From assembly GCA_016647705.1 (NCBI GenBank), contig JAENRU010000469.1, positions 373,734-437,733 on the forward strand: 64,000 nucleotides of DNA, written 5' to 3'. Source of the DNA: Eucommia ulmoides. Its lineage: Eukaryota > Streptophyta > Magnoliopsida > Garryales > Eucommiaceae. Below are positions 1 through 10,379 of the stretch, piece by piece. The position numbers and the translations under genes were made by a program. The notes under the pieces are model-generated. The model was not told the DNA's origin. It ran no database searches and worked only from the letters and a program-made list of their open reading frames with translations. The stretch's first letter is position 1. The number at the start of each line of letters is the position of its first letter.

Positions 1-196
1 AAGCCGTTTCCACCTGAAAAAGTGATATTCTTCGTCCAAAATGGACGAAGTTTAATTTTCGGGTCAAACGCTGTCTTCTGGGGATTTTGTTGCTATTTTC
101 TCATGAAAAGCGGTATTTTTTGTGCAAAACAGACGCAATCAAATTTTTGAGTCAAACTTGTTCTTTTTGGACTTTTTCAGGGCGTTTTGCTCTGAA
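1..196 (+). repeat. Partial monomer at the left edge (blocks B and C)
   Basis: The window opens inside a monomer, at the start of block B, and runs through block C to the next monomer start at 197. Its bases match 1505-1700 closely, so it belongs to the 5-monomer unit described below. The array clearly continues beyond the left edge. Confidence 0.9.
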
Positions 197-331
197 GACC
201 GTTTCACCCCCAAAAAGTGGTAGTTTTCGCCAAAAATGGACGCATTTGATTTTTCATTTCAAAATTAGTTTTCTTGGATATTTTGGGTGCGTTTTGCGCA
301 GTAGGCCGTTTCCGCCCGGAAAAGTGGTATT

Positions 332-352
332 CTTCGTCCAAAATGGACGAAG
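332..352. repeat. Representative inverted repeat of block B
   Basis: Perfect 8-bp arms CTTCGTCC (332-339) and GGACGAAG (345-352) flank AAAAT. The same dyad recurs in block B of most monomers of classes 2 and 3. Class 4 often has AAAAG as the loop with the arms intact. Class 1 has a shorter form because its left side reads TTCGTCGTCC and its right side GGACGAAATT. It may bind a dimeric protein or fold in a transcript, or may just be a remnant of the ancestral unit; the sequence does not decide. Confidence 0.8.
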
Positions 353-498
353 TTTAATTTTTGGGTCAAACGCGGTCTTCTTGGTCTTTTGTTGCTATTT
401 TCTCATGAAAAGTGGTATTTTTGGTCCAAAACAGACGCAGTCAAATTTTTGCGTCAAACTTGGTCTTTTTGGACTTTTTGTGGGCGTTTTGCTCTAAA

Positions 499-605
499 GA
501 CCGTTTCACCCCAAAAAGTGGTAGTTTTCGCCGAAAATGGACGTATTTGATTTCTCATTTCAAAATTGGTTTTCTTGGATATTTTGGGTGCATTTTGCCC
601 AGTAG
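499..605 (+). repeat. Block A of a representative monomer (107 bp)
   Basis: First of three related sub-repeats in the monomer at 499-799. The AAGTGG anchor lies at 516 and is followed by a GGACG core, a T-rich middle and the tail TTTTGCCCAGTAGG. Blocks B and C restart with the same anchor at 623 and 711 and the next monomer at 817, giving spacings of 107, 88 and 106 bp. This is direct evidence that the 301-bp monomer came from an older unit of about 100 bp. Confidence 0.88.
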
Positions 606-693
606 GCCGATTCCGCCCGAAAAAGTGGTATTCTACGTCCAAAATGGACGAAGTTTAATTTTTGGGTCAAATGCGGTCTTCTTGGGATTTTGT
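606..693 (+). repeat. Block B of a representative monomer (88 bp, shortened)
   Basis: Second sub-repeat, with its AAGTGG anchor at 623. It aligns with A and C over the anchor, the GTCCAAAATGGACG core and the following TTTAATTTTTGGGTCAAA stretch. It lacks the GCGTTTTGC...CCGTTT tail that ends the other two blocks, which explains its being about 19 bp shorter. It usually carries the strongest inverted repeat of the monomer. Confidence 0.85.
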
Positions 694-799
694 TGCTATT
701 TTCTCAGGAAAAGTGGTATTTTTGGTCCAAAACGGACGCAGTCGAATTTTTGCGTCAAAGTTAGCCTTTTTGGGCTTTTTGTGGGCGTTTTGCTTTGAA
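694..799 (+). repeat. Block C of a representative monomer (106 bp)
   Basis: Third sub-repeat, with its AAGTGG anchor at 711. It shares the AAAAGTGGTATTTTTGGTCC opening with block B and the GGGCGTTTTGC...CCGTTT tail with block A. In class-1 monomers the sequence before this anchor reads GACGATATTTCATCCC instead of TTGCTATTTTCTCATG, which makes the B/C junction the most useful class marker. Confidence 0.85.
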
Positions 800-1504
800 G
801 GCCGTTTCACACCGAAAAGTGGTAGTTTTGTCCAAAATGGACGCATTTGATTTCTCATTTCAAAATTGGTTTTCTTGGATATTTTGGGTACGTTTTGCCC
901 AATAGGCCGTTTCCTCCCGAAAAAGTGGTATTCTTCGTCCAAAATGGACGAAGTTTAATTTTTGGGTCAAACGTGGTCCTCTTGGGCTTTCGTTGCTATT
1001 TTCTCATGAAAAATGGTATTTTTTGTCCAAAACAGACGCAGTCGAATTTTTGCGTCAAACTTGGTCTTTTTGGACTTTTTGTGGGCGCTTTGCTCTAAAG
1101 ACCGTTTCACCCCAAAAAGTGGTATTTTTCGCCGAAAATGGACGCATTTGATTCTTCATTTCAAAATTGAATTTTTTGGGTATTTTGGGTGCGTTTTGCT
1201 AAGTAGGCCGTTTGTCCCAAAAAAAGTCGTATTCTACGTCCAAAATGGACGAAGTTTAATTTTTGGGTTAAACGCGGTCTTCTTGGGATTTTGTTGCTAT
1301 TTTCTCATGAAAAGTGGTATTTTTGGTCCAAAACGGACGCAATCGAATTTTTGCGTCAAAGTTAGCCTTTTTGGGCTTTTTGTGGGCGTTTTCCTTTGAA
1401 GGCCATTTCACACCGGAAAGTGGTAGTTTTGTCCAAAATGGACGCATTTGATTTCTCATTTCAAAATTGGTTTTCTTGGAGATTTTGGATGGGTTTTGCC
1501 CAGT

Positions 1505-2415
1505 AAGCCGTTTCCACCTGAAAAAGTGGTATTCTTCGTCCAAAATGGACGAAGTTTAATTTTCGGGTCAAACGCTGTCTTCTGGGGATTTTGTTGCTAT
1601 TTTCTCATGAAAAGCGGTATTTTTTGTGCAAAACAGACGCAATCAAATTTTTGAGTCAAACTTGTTCTTTTTGGACTTTTTCAGGGCGTTTTGCTCTGAA
1701 GACCGTTTCACCCCCAAAAAGTGGTAGTTTTCGCCAAAAATGGACGCATTTGATTTTTCATTTCAAAATTAGTTTTCTTGGATATTTTGGGTGCGTTTTG
1801 CGCAGTAGGCCGTTTCCGCCCGAAAAAGTGGTATTCTTCGTCCAAAATGGACGAAGTTTAATTTTTGGGTCAAACGCGGTCTTCTTGGTCTTTTGTTGCT
1901 ATTTTCTCATGAAAAGTGGTATTTTTGGTCCAAAACAGACGCAGTCAAATTTTTGCGTCAAACTTGGTCTTTTTGGACTTTTTGTGGGCGTTTTGCTCTA
2001 AAGACCGTTTCACCCCAAAAAGTGGTAGTTTTCGCCGAAAATGGATGCATTTGATTTCTCATTTCAAAATTGGTTTTCTTGGATATTTTGGGTGCGTTTT
2101 GCCCAGTAGGCCATTTCCGCCCGAAAAGTGGTATTCTTCGTCCAAAATGGACGAAGTTTAATTTTTGGGTCAAATGCGCTCTTCTTGGGATTTTGTTGCT
2201 ATTTTCTCAGGAAAAGTGGTAGATTTCGTCAAAGTTCGCCTTTTTGGGCTTGTTTTGGGCGTTTTGCTTTGAAGGCCGTTTCACACCGAAAAGTGGTAGT
2301 TTTGTCCAAAATGGACGCATTTGATTTCTCATTTCAAAATTGGTTTTCTTGGATATTTTGGGTGCATTTTGCCCAGTAGGCCGTTTCCTCCCGAAAAAGT
2401 GGTATTCTTCGTCCA
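1505..2415 (+). repeat. 5-monomer unit, copy 2 (partial)
   Basis: This copies 1-940 at a shift of 1,504 bp until the deletion near 2217, after which the homology resumes about 30 bp out of step to about 2415. It contains the shortest monomer seen. Beyond about 2450 the order of variants no longer follows copy 1. Confidence 0.75.
2003..2273 (+). repeat. Short 271-bp monomer with a 30-bp deletion in block C
   Basis: The next monomer starts only 271 bp after 2003. Near 2217-2231 the block-C opening GAAAAGTGGTA runs directly into GATTTCGTCAAAGTTCGCC, so the usual GGTCCAAAACGGACGCAGTC part, which includes that block's dyad core, is gone. The corresponding monomer of copy 1 (499-799) is intact, so the loss followed the 5-mer duplication or was removed from the other copy by conversion. 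Confidence 0.85.
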
Positions 2416-3177
2416 AAATGGACGAAGTTTAATTTTCGGGTCAAACGCGGTCTTCTGGGGATTTTGTTGCTATTTTCTCATGAAAAGTGGTATTTTTTAT
2501 CCAAAACAGACACAATCAAATTTTTGAGTCAAACTTGTTCTTTTTGAACTTTTTCTGGGTGTTTCGCTCTGAAGACCGTTTCATACGAAAAAGTGGTAGA
2601 TTTCGCCAAAAATGGATGTATTTGATTTTTTGTTTCAAAATTCGTTTTCTGAGATATTTTCGTTGCGTTTTGCCCAGTAGGCCGTTTCCGCCCGAAAAAG
2701 TGGTATTCTTTGTCCAAAATGGACGAAGTTTAATTTTTCGGGTCAAACGCGGTCTTCTGGGGATTTTGTTGCTATTTTCTCATGAAAAGTGGTATTTTTT
2801 GTCCAAAACAGACGCAATCAAATTTTTTAGTCAAACTTGTTCTTTTTGGACTTTTTCTGGGCATTTTGCTCTGAAGATCGTTTCACCCCAAAAAGTGGTA
2901 GTTTTCGCCAAAAATGGACGTATTTGATTTTTCGTTTCAAAATTGGTTTTTTTGGGTATTTTGGGTGCGTTCTTCTTAGTAGGCCATTTCTGCCCAAAAA
3001 AGTGGTATTCGTCGTCCAAAATGGACCAAATTGAATTTTCGGGTTAAACACGGTCTTCTTGGGCCTTTGACGATATTTCATACCAAAAAGTGGTATTTTT
3101 TGTCCGAAAATGGAGAAAATTTAATTTTTGCGTCAAAGTTGGACATTTTGGGATTTTTGTTGGCGTTTTGCTCTGCA
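2416..3177 (+). repeat. Mixed monomers leading into the first class-1 monomer
   Basis: Monomers start at 2574 and 2876. The one at 2876 has a class-4-like block A followed by class-1 B/C sequence with GACGATATTTCATACC near 3070, the first class-1 marker in the window. The next monomer (3178) is also class 1, a rare case of two class-1 monomers side by side. Confidence 0.75.
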
Positions 3178-4371
3178 GACCGTTTCACCCCCAAAAAATG
3201 GTAGTTTTCACGAAAAATGGACGCATTTGATTTTTCATTTCAAAATTGGTTTTTTTTGGATATTTTGCGTGAGTTTTGCTCAGTATGCCGTTTCTGCCCA
3301 AAAAATTGGTATTCGTCGTCCAAAATGGATGAAATTGAATTTTCGGGTCAAACAGGGTCTTCTTGGGCCTTTGACGATATTTCATCCCAAAAAGTGGTAT
3401 TTTTTGTCCGAAAATGGAGAAAATTTAATTTTTGCGTCAAATTTGATCTTTTGGGGCCATTTGTAGCCGTTTTTCTTTGAAGGCCGTTTCACACCGAAAA
3501 GTGATAGTTTTGTCCAAAATGGACGCATTTGATTTCTCATTTCAAAATTCGTTTTCTTGGATATTTTGGGTGTGTTTTGCCCAGTAGGTCGTTTCCGCCC
3601 AAAAAAGTGGTATTCTTCGTCCAAAATGGACGAAGTTTAATTTTTGGGTCAAACGCGGTCTTCTTGGGATGTTGTTGCTATTTTCTCCCGAAAAGTGGTA
3701 TTTTTGGTCCAAAACAGATGCAGTCGAATTTTTGCGTCAAACTTGGTCTTTTTGGACTTTTTGTGGGCGTATTGCTCTAAAGACCGTTTCACCCCAAAAA
3801 GTGGTAGTTTTCGCCGAAAATGGACGCAATTGATTCTTCATTTCAAAATTGAATTTTTTGGGTATTTTGGGTGCGTTTTGCTAAGTAGGTCATTTGTCCC
3901 AAAAAAGTGGTATTCTTCGTCCAAAATGGACGAAATTGACTTTTCGGGTTAAACGCGGTCTTCTTGGGATTTTGTTGCTATTTTCTCATGAAAAGTGGTA
4001 TTTTTTGTCCAAAATAGACGCAATCAAATTTTTGAGTCAAACTTGTTCTTTTTGGACTTTTTCTGGGCGTTTTGCTCTGAAGACCGTTTCACCCCAAAAA
4101 GTGGTAGTTTTCACCAAAAAATGATGTATTTGATTTTTCGTTTCAAAATTGGTTTTCTGGGATATTTTCGGTGCGTTTTGCCCAGTAGGCCGTTTCCGCT
4201 CGAAAAAATGGTATTCTTCGTCCAAAATGGACGAAGTTTAATTTTTGGGTCAAACGCGGTCTTCTTGCTATTTTCTCGTGAAAAGTGGTATTTTTGGTCC
4301 AAAATGGACCCTGCCGAATTTTTGGGTCAAAGTTGGCCATTTTGGGATTTTTGTTGGCGTTTTGCTCTACA
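3178..4371 (+). repeat. 4-monomer HOR, 1,194 bp, copy 1
   Basis: Monomers start at 3178 (class 1), 3482 (class 2), 3782 (class 3) and 4082 (class 4), the canonical 1-2-3-4 order. The last monomer is 290 bp because 11 bp are missing from the B/C junction near 4265: GGTCTTCTTGCTATTTTC replaces the usual form with GGGATTTTGTT. The same shortened monomer ends copy 2. Confidence 0.88.
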
Positions 4372-5564
4372 GACCGTTTCACCCTAAAAAAGTGGTAGTT
4401 TTCGCAAAAAATGGACGCATTTGATTTTTCATTTCAAAATTGGTTTTTTTTTGGTATTTTGCGTGAGTTTTGCTCAGTATTCCGTTTCTGCCCAAAAAAT
4501 TGGTATTCGTCGTGCAAAATGGACGAAATTGAATTTTCGGGTCAAACGCGGTCTTCTTGGGCCTTTGACGATATTTCATCCCAAAAAGTGGTATTTTTTG
4601 TCCGAAAATGGAGAAAATTTAATTTTTGCGTCAAATTTGATCTTTTGGGGCCATTTGTAGCCGTTTTTCTTAGAAGGCCGTTTCACACCGAAAAGTGGTA
4701 GTTTTGTCCAAAATGGACGCATTTGATTTCTAATTTCAAAATTCGTTTTCTTGGATATTTTGGGTGTGTTTTGCCCAGTAGGTCGTTTCCGCCCAAAAAA
4801 GTGGTATTCTTCGTCCAAAATGGACGAAGTTTAATTTTTGGGTCAAACGCGGTCTTCTTGGGATGTTGTTGCTATTTTCTCCCGAAAAGTGGTATTTTTG
4901 GTCCAAAACAGATGCAGTCGAATTTTTGCGTCAAACTTGGTCTTTTTGGACTTTTTGTGGGCGTATTGCTCTAAAGACCGTTTCACCCCAAAAAGTGGTA
5001 GTTTTCGCCGAAAATGGACGCAATTGATTCTTCATTTCAAAATTGAATTTTTGGGTATTTTGGGTGCGTTTTGCTAAGTAGGTCATTTGTCCCAAAAAAG
5101 TGGTATTCTTCGTCCAAAATGGACGAAATTGACTTTTCGGGTTAAACGCGGTCTTCTTGGGATTTTGTTGCTATTTTCTCATGAAAAGTGGTATTTTTTG
5201 TCCAAAATAGACGCAATCAAATTTTTGAGTCAAACTTGTTCTTTTTGGACTTTTTCTGGGCGTTTTGCTCTGAAGACCGTTTCACCCCAAAAAGTGGTAG
5301 TTTTCACCAAAAAATGATGTATTTGATTTTTCGTTTCAAAATTGGTTTTCTGGGATATTTTCGGTGCGTTTTGCCCAGTAGGCCGTTTCCGCTCGAAAAA
5401 ATGGTATTCTTCGTCCAAAATGGACGAAGTTTAATTTTTGGGTCAAACGCGGTCTTCTTGCTATTTTCTCGTGAAAAGTGGTATTTTTGGTCCAAAATGG
5501 ACGCTGCCGAATTTTTGGGTCAAAGTTGGCCATTTTGGGATTTTTGTTGGCGTTTTGCTCTACA
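4372..5564 (+). repeat. 4-monomer HOR, 1,193 bp, copy 2
   Basis: Monomers start at 4372, 4676, 4976 and 5275, at a shift of 1,193-1,194 bp from copy 1, with shared private variants including GCCCAAAAAAGTGG in class 2 and the 11-bp deletion near 5458. The class-1 block reads TCAGTATTCCG here and in copy 3 but TCAGTATGCCG in copy 1, so copies 2 and 3 are the closer pair. Confidence 0.88.
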
Positions 5565-6015
5565 GACCGTTTCACCCTAAAAAAGTGGTAGTTTTCGCAA
5601 AAAATGGACGCATTTGATTTTTCATTTCAAAATTGGTTTTTTTTGGTATTTTGCGTGAGTTTTGCTCAGTATTCCGTTTCTGCCCAAAAAATTGGTATTC
5701 GTCGTGCAAAATGGACGAAATTGAATTTTCGGGTCAAACGCGGTCTTCTTGGGCCTTTGACGATATTTCATCCCAAAAAGTGGTATTTTTTGTCCGAAAA
5801 TGGAGAAAATTTAATTTTTGCGTCAAATTTGATCTTTTGGGGCCATTTGTAGCCGTTTTTCTTAGAAGGCCGTTTCACACCGAAAAGTGGTAGTTTTGTC
5901 CAAAATGGACGCATTTGATTTCTAATTTCAAAATTCGTTTTCTTGGATATTTTGGGTGTGTTTTGCCCAGTAGGCCGTTTCCGCCCAAAAAAGTGGTATT
6001 CTTCGTCCAAAATGG
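5565..6015 (+). repeat. 4-monomer HOR, copy 3 (partial, 1.5 monomers)
   Basis: A class-1 monomer (5565) and the first half of a class-2 monomer (5868) follow copy 2 closely. Near 6015 the sequence changes to GGATGAAGTTTAATTTTCGG and the following monomers belong to another arrangement. The switch occurs within block B, a region nearly identical in all classes. Confidence 0.8.
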
Positions 6016-7970
6016 ATGAAGTTTAATTTTCGGGTCAAACGCTGTCTTCTGGGGATTTTGTTGCTATTTACTCATGAAAAGTGGTATTTTTTGTCCAAAA
6101 CATACGCAATCAAATTTTTTAGTCAAACTTGTTGTTTTTGGACTTTTTCTGGGCGTTTTGCTCTGAAGACCGTTTCACCCCAAAAAGTGGTAGTTTTCGC
6201 CAAAAATGGACGAATTTGATTTTTCGTTTCAAAATAGGTTTTCTAGGATATTTTCGGTGCGTTTTGTTGAGTAGGCCGTTTGTCCCAAAAAAAGTGGTAT
6301 TCTTCGTCCAAAATGGACGAAGTTTAATTTTTGGGTCAAACGCGGTCTTCTTGGGATTTTGTTGCCATTTTCTAATGAAAAGTGGTATTTTTGGTCCAAA
6401 ACGGACACAGTCGAATTTTTGCGTCAAAGTTAGCCTTTTTGGGCTTTTTGTGGGCGTTTTGCTTTGAATGCCGTTTCACACCGAAAAGTGGTAGTTTTGT
6501 CCAAAATGGACGCATTTGATTTCACATTTCAAAATTAGTTTTCTGGGATATTTTGGGTGCGTTTTGCCCGGTAGGCCGTTTCCTCCCAAAAAAATGGTAT
6601 TTTTCGTCCAAAATGGACGATGTTTAATTTTTGGGTCAAACGCGGTCTTCTGGGGATTTCGTTGCTATTTTTTCATGAAAAGTGGAATTTTTTGTCCAAA
6701 ACAGACGCAATCAAATTTTTGAGTCAAACTTGTTCTTTTTGGACTTTTTCTGGGCGTTTTGCTCTGAAGACCGTTTCACCCCAAAAAGTGGTAGTTTTCG
6801 CCAAAAATGGACATATATGATTTTTCGTTTCAAAATTGGTTTTCTGGGAAATTTTCGGTGCATTTTGCCCAGTAGGCCGTTTCGGCCCGAAAAAGTGGTA
6901 TTCTTCGTCCAAAATGGACGAAGTTTAATTTTTGGGTCAAACGTGGCCTTCTTGGGATTTTGTTGCCATTTTCTAATGAAAAGTGGTATTTTTGGTCCAA
7001 AACGGACGCAGTTGAATTTTTGCGTCAAAGTTAGCCTTTTTGGGCTTTTTGTGGGCGTTTTGCTTTGAAGGCCGTTTCACACCGAAAAGTGGTAATTTTG
7101 TCCAAAATGGACGCATTTGATTTCTCATTTTAAAATTGGTTTTCTTGGAAATTTTGGGTGCGTTTTGCCCGGTAGGCCGTTTCCTCCCGAAAAAGTGGTA
7201 TTCTTCGTCCAAAATGGACGAAGTTTAATTTTCGGGTCAAACGCGGTCTTCTGGGGATTTTCTTGCTATTTTCTCATGAAAAGTGGTATTTTTTGTCCAA
7301 AACAGATGCAATCAAATTTTTGGGTCAAACTTGTTCTTTTTGGACTTTTTCTGGGCGTTTTGCTCTGATGACTGTTTCACCCCAAAAAGTGGTAGTTTTC
7401 GCCGAAAATGGACGCATTTGATTCTTCATTTCAAAATTGAATTTTTTGGGTATTTTGGGTGCATTTTGCTAAGTAGGCCGTTTGTCCTAAAAAAAGTGGT
7501 ATTCTTCGTCCAAAATGGACGAAGTTTAATTTTTGGGTCAAATGCGGTCTTCTAGGGATTTTGTTTCTATTTTCTCATGAAAAGTGGTATTGTTTGTCCA
7601 AGAAAGACGCAATCAAATTTTTGAGTCAAACTTGTTCTTTTTCGACTTTTTCTGGGCGTTTTGCTCTGAAGACCGTTTCACCCCAAAAAGTGGTAGTTTT
7701 TTCCAAAAAAGGACGTATTTGATTTTTCGTTTCAAAATTGGTTTTCTGGGATATTTTTGGTGAGTTTTGCCCAGTAGGCCGTTTCCGCCCGAAAAAGTGG
7801 TATTCTTCGTCCAAAATGGACGAAGTTTAATTTTTGGGTCAAACGCGGTCTTCTTGGGATTTTGTTGCTATTTTCTTGTGAAAAGTGGTATTTTTGGTCC
7901 AAAACGGACGCAGTCAAATTTTTGAGTTAAAGTTGGCCATTTTGGGATTTTTTTGGCGTTTTGCTCTACA
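6016..7970 (+). repeat. Mixed monomers without class 1
   Basis: Monomers start at 6168, 6469, 6769, 7070, 7370 and 7671. Monomers beginning GGCCGTTTCACACC (or TGCCG at 6469) alternate with class-4-like and class-3-like ones, giving a local two-monomer rhythm. None carries the GACGATATTT marker. Nothing other than satellite is seen here. Confidence 0.8.
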
Positions 7971-9175
7971 GACCGTTTCACCCCCAAAAAGTGGTAATTT
8001 TCGCCAAAAATGGATGCATTTGATTTTTCATTTCAAAATTGGTTTTTTTTGGGTATTTTGCGTGCGTTTTGCTCAGTTGGCCGTTTCTGCCCAAAAAAGT
8101 GGTATTAATCGTCCAAAATGGACGAAATTGAATTTTCGGGTCAAACGCGGTCTTCTTAGGCCTTTGACGATATTTCATCCCAAAAAGTGGTATTTTTTTT
8201 CCGAAAATGGAGAAAATTTGATTTTTGCGTCAAATTTGGTCTTTTGGGACCATTTGTAGCCATTTTTATTTGAAGCCCGTTTCATACCGAAAAGTGGTAG
8301 GTTTGTCCAAAATGGACGCATTTGATTTCTCATTACAAAATTGGTTTTCTTGGATATTTTGGGTGCGTTTTGCCCAGTAGGCCGTTTCCGCCCGAAAAAG
8401 TGGTATTCTTCGTCCAAAATGGACGATGTTTAATTTTTGGGTCAAACACGGTCTTCTTGGGATTTTGTTGCTATTTTCTCATGAAAAGTGGTATTTTTGG
8501 TCCAAAACAGACGCAGTTGAATTTTTGCGTCAAACTTGGTCTTTTTGGACTTTTTGTGGGCGTATTGCTCTAAAGACTGTTTCACCCCAAAAAGTGGTAG
8601 TTTTCGCCAAAAATGGACGCATTTGATTCTTCATTTCAATATTGAATTTTTTGGATATTTTTCGTGCGTTTTGCTCAGTAGGCTGTTTGTCCCAAAAAAA
8701 ATGGTATTCTTCGTCCAAAGTGGACGAAGTTTAATTTTTCGGTCAAACGCGGTCTTCTGGGGATGTTGTTGCTATTTTCTCATGAAAAGTGGTATTTTTT
8801 GTACAAAACATACGCAATCAAATTTTTGAGTCAAACTTGTTCTTTTTGGACTTTTTCTGGGCGTTTTTCTCTGAAGACCGTTTCATCCCAAAAAGTGGTA
8901 GTTTTCGCCAAAAATGGATGTATTTGATTGTTCGTTTCAAAATTGGTTTTCTGGGATATTTTCGTTGCGTTTTGCCCAGTAGGCTGTTTCTGCCCGAAAG
9001 AGTGGTATTCTTCTTCCAAATGGAAGAAGTTTAATTTTTGGGTCAAACGCCGTCTTCTTGGGATATTGTTGCTATTTTCTCGTGAAAAGTGGTATTTTTG
9101 GTCCAAAACGGACACAGTCGAATTTTTGAGTCAAAGTTGGCCATGTTGGGATTTTTGTTGCGGTTTTGCTCTGCA
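7971..9175 (+). repeat. 4-monomer HOR, 1,205 bp
   Basis: Monomers start at 7971 (class 1, marker near 8168), 8275 (class 2, here starting GCCCGTTTCATACC), 8575 (class 3) and 8876 (class 4). The class-4 monomer contains the unusual double-changed dyad at 9010-9029. Unit length matches the later array at 13.1-20.9 kb. Confidence 0.85.
9010..9029. repeat. Variant inverted repeat with both arms changed
   Basis: Arms CTTCTTCC (9010-9017) and GGAAGAAG (9022-9029) flank AAAT and pair perfectly. Relative to the standard dyad, one base has changed in each arm at matching positions and the loop has lost one A. Related copies at 10215-10234 and 25258-25277 carry a changed right arm only. Confidence 0.8.
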
Positions 9176-10379
9176 GACCGTTTCACCCCCAAAAAGTGGT
9201 AGTTTTCACAAAAAATGGACGCATTTGATTTTTCATTTCAAAATTGGTTTTTTTGGGTATTTTGGGTGCGTTTTGCTCAGTAGGCCGTTGCTGCCCAAAA
9301 AGTGGTATTCGTCGTCCAAAATGGACGAAATTGAATTTTCGGGTCAAACGCGGTCTTCTTGGGCCTTTGACGATATTTCATCCCAAAAAGTGGGATCTTT
9401 TGTCCGAAAATGGAGAAAATTTAATTTTTGCGTCAAAGTTAGCCTTTTTGGGCATTTTGTGGGCGTTTTGCTTTGAAGGCCGTTTCACACCGAAAAGTGG
9501 TAGTTTTGTCCAAAATGGACGCATTTGATTTCTCATTTCAAAATTGGTTTTCTTGGATATTTTGGGTGCGTTTTGCCCAGTAGGCCGTTTCCGTCCGAAA
9601 AAGTGGTATTCTTCGTCCAAAATGGACGAAGTTTAATTTATGGGTCAAACGCGGTCTTCTTGGGATCTTGTTGCTATTTTCCCCTGAAAAGTGGTATTTT
9701 TGGTCCAAAACAGATGCAGTCGAATTTTTGCGTCAAACTTGGTCTTTTTGGACTTTTTGTAGGCGTATTGCTCTAAAGACCGTTTTACCCCAAAAAGTGG
9801 TAGTTTTCACCGAAAATGGACGCATTTGCTTCTTCATTTCAAAATTGATTTTTTTTGGGTGTTTTGGGTGCGTTTTGCAAAGTAGGCCGTTTGTCCCAAA
9901 AAAAAGTGGTATTCTTCGTCCAAAATGGACGAAGTTTAATTTTTGGGTCAAACGCGGTCTTCCGAGGATTTTGTTGCTATTTTCTCATGAAAAGTGGTAT
10001 TTTTTGTCCAAAACAGACGCAATCAAATTTTTGAGTCAAACTTGTTCTTTTTGGACTTTTTTTGGGCGTTTTTCTCTGAAGACCGTTTCACGCCAAAAAG
10101 TGGTAGTTTTCGCAAAAAATGGACGTATTTGATTTTTCGTTTCAAAATTGGTTTTCTTGGATATTTTCAGTGCGTTTTGCCCAGTAGGCCGTTTCTGCCC
10201 GAAAAAGTGGTATTCTTCGTCCAAATGGAAGAAATTTAATTTTTGGGTCAAACGCGGTCTTCTTGGGATTTTGTTGCTATTTTCTCGTGAAAAGTGGTGT
10301 TTTTGGTCCAAAACGGACGCAGTCGAATTTTTAAGTCAAAGTTGGCCATTTTGGATTTTTGTTGGCGTTTTGCTCTGCA
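9176..10379 (+). repeat. 4-monomer HOR, 1,204 bp, with a hybrid class-1 monomer
   Basis: Monomers start at 9176, 9478, 9778 and 10081. The first has the class-1 marker near 9369 but ends TTAGCCTTTTTGGGCATTTTG, an ending that otherwise follows other monomers, instead of the class-1 ending GGGCCATTTGTAGCC. It is thus a chimera with its junction in block C. Confidence 0.82.

Larger units (their letters stand above)
1..1504 (+). repeat. 5-monomer unit, copy 1 (1,504 bp)
   Basis: Monomer starts at 197, 499, 800, 1100 and 1401 mark the five-monomer period. Sequence from 1 onward recurs from 1505 with a constant shift of 1,504 bp, including the private CAGGGCGTTTTGC (near 181 and 1683), GTGCAAAACAGACGC (near 121 and 1625) and TTGCGCAGTAGG (near 295 and 1799). 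No class-1 monomer is present. The true left end lies outside the window. Confidence 0.82.

Noticed and set aside
332-362. Dyad followed by TTTAATTTTT, like a bacterial intrinsic terminator
   Set aside because: It occurs in block B of most monomers in a long eukaryote-type satellite with no genes to terminate; the T-run is interrupted and the whole array is T-rich.
4257-4290. Possible mobile-element scar at the short monomers
   Set aside because: The change is a simple loss of 11 bp between short TTG repeats, with no inserted sequence or target-site duplication.
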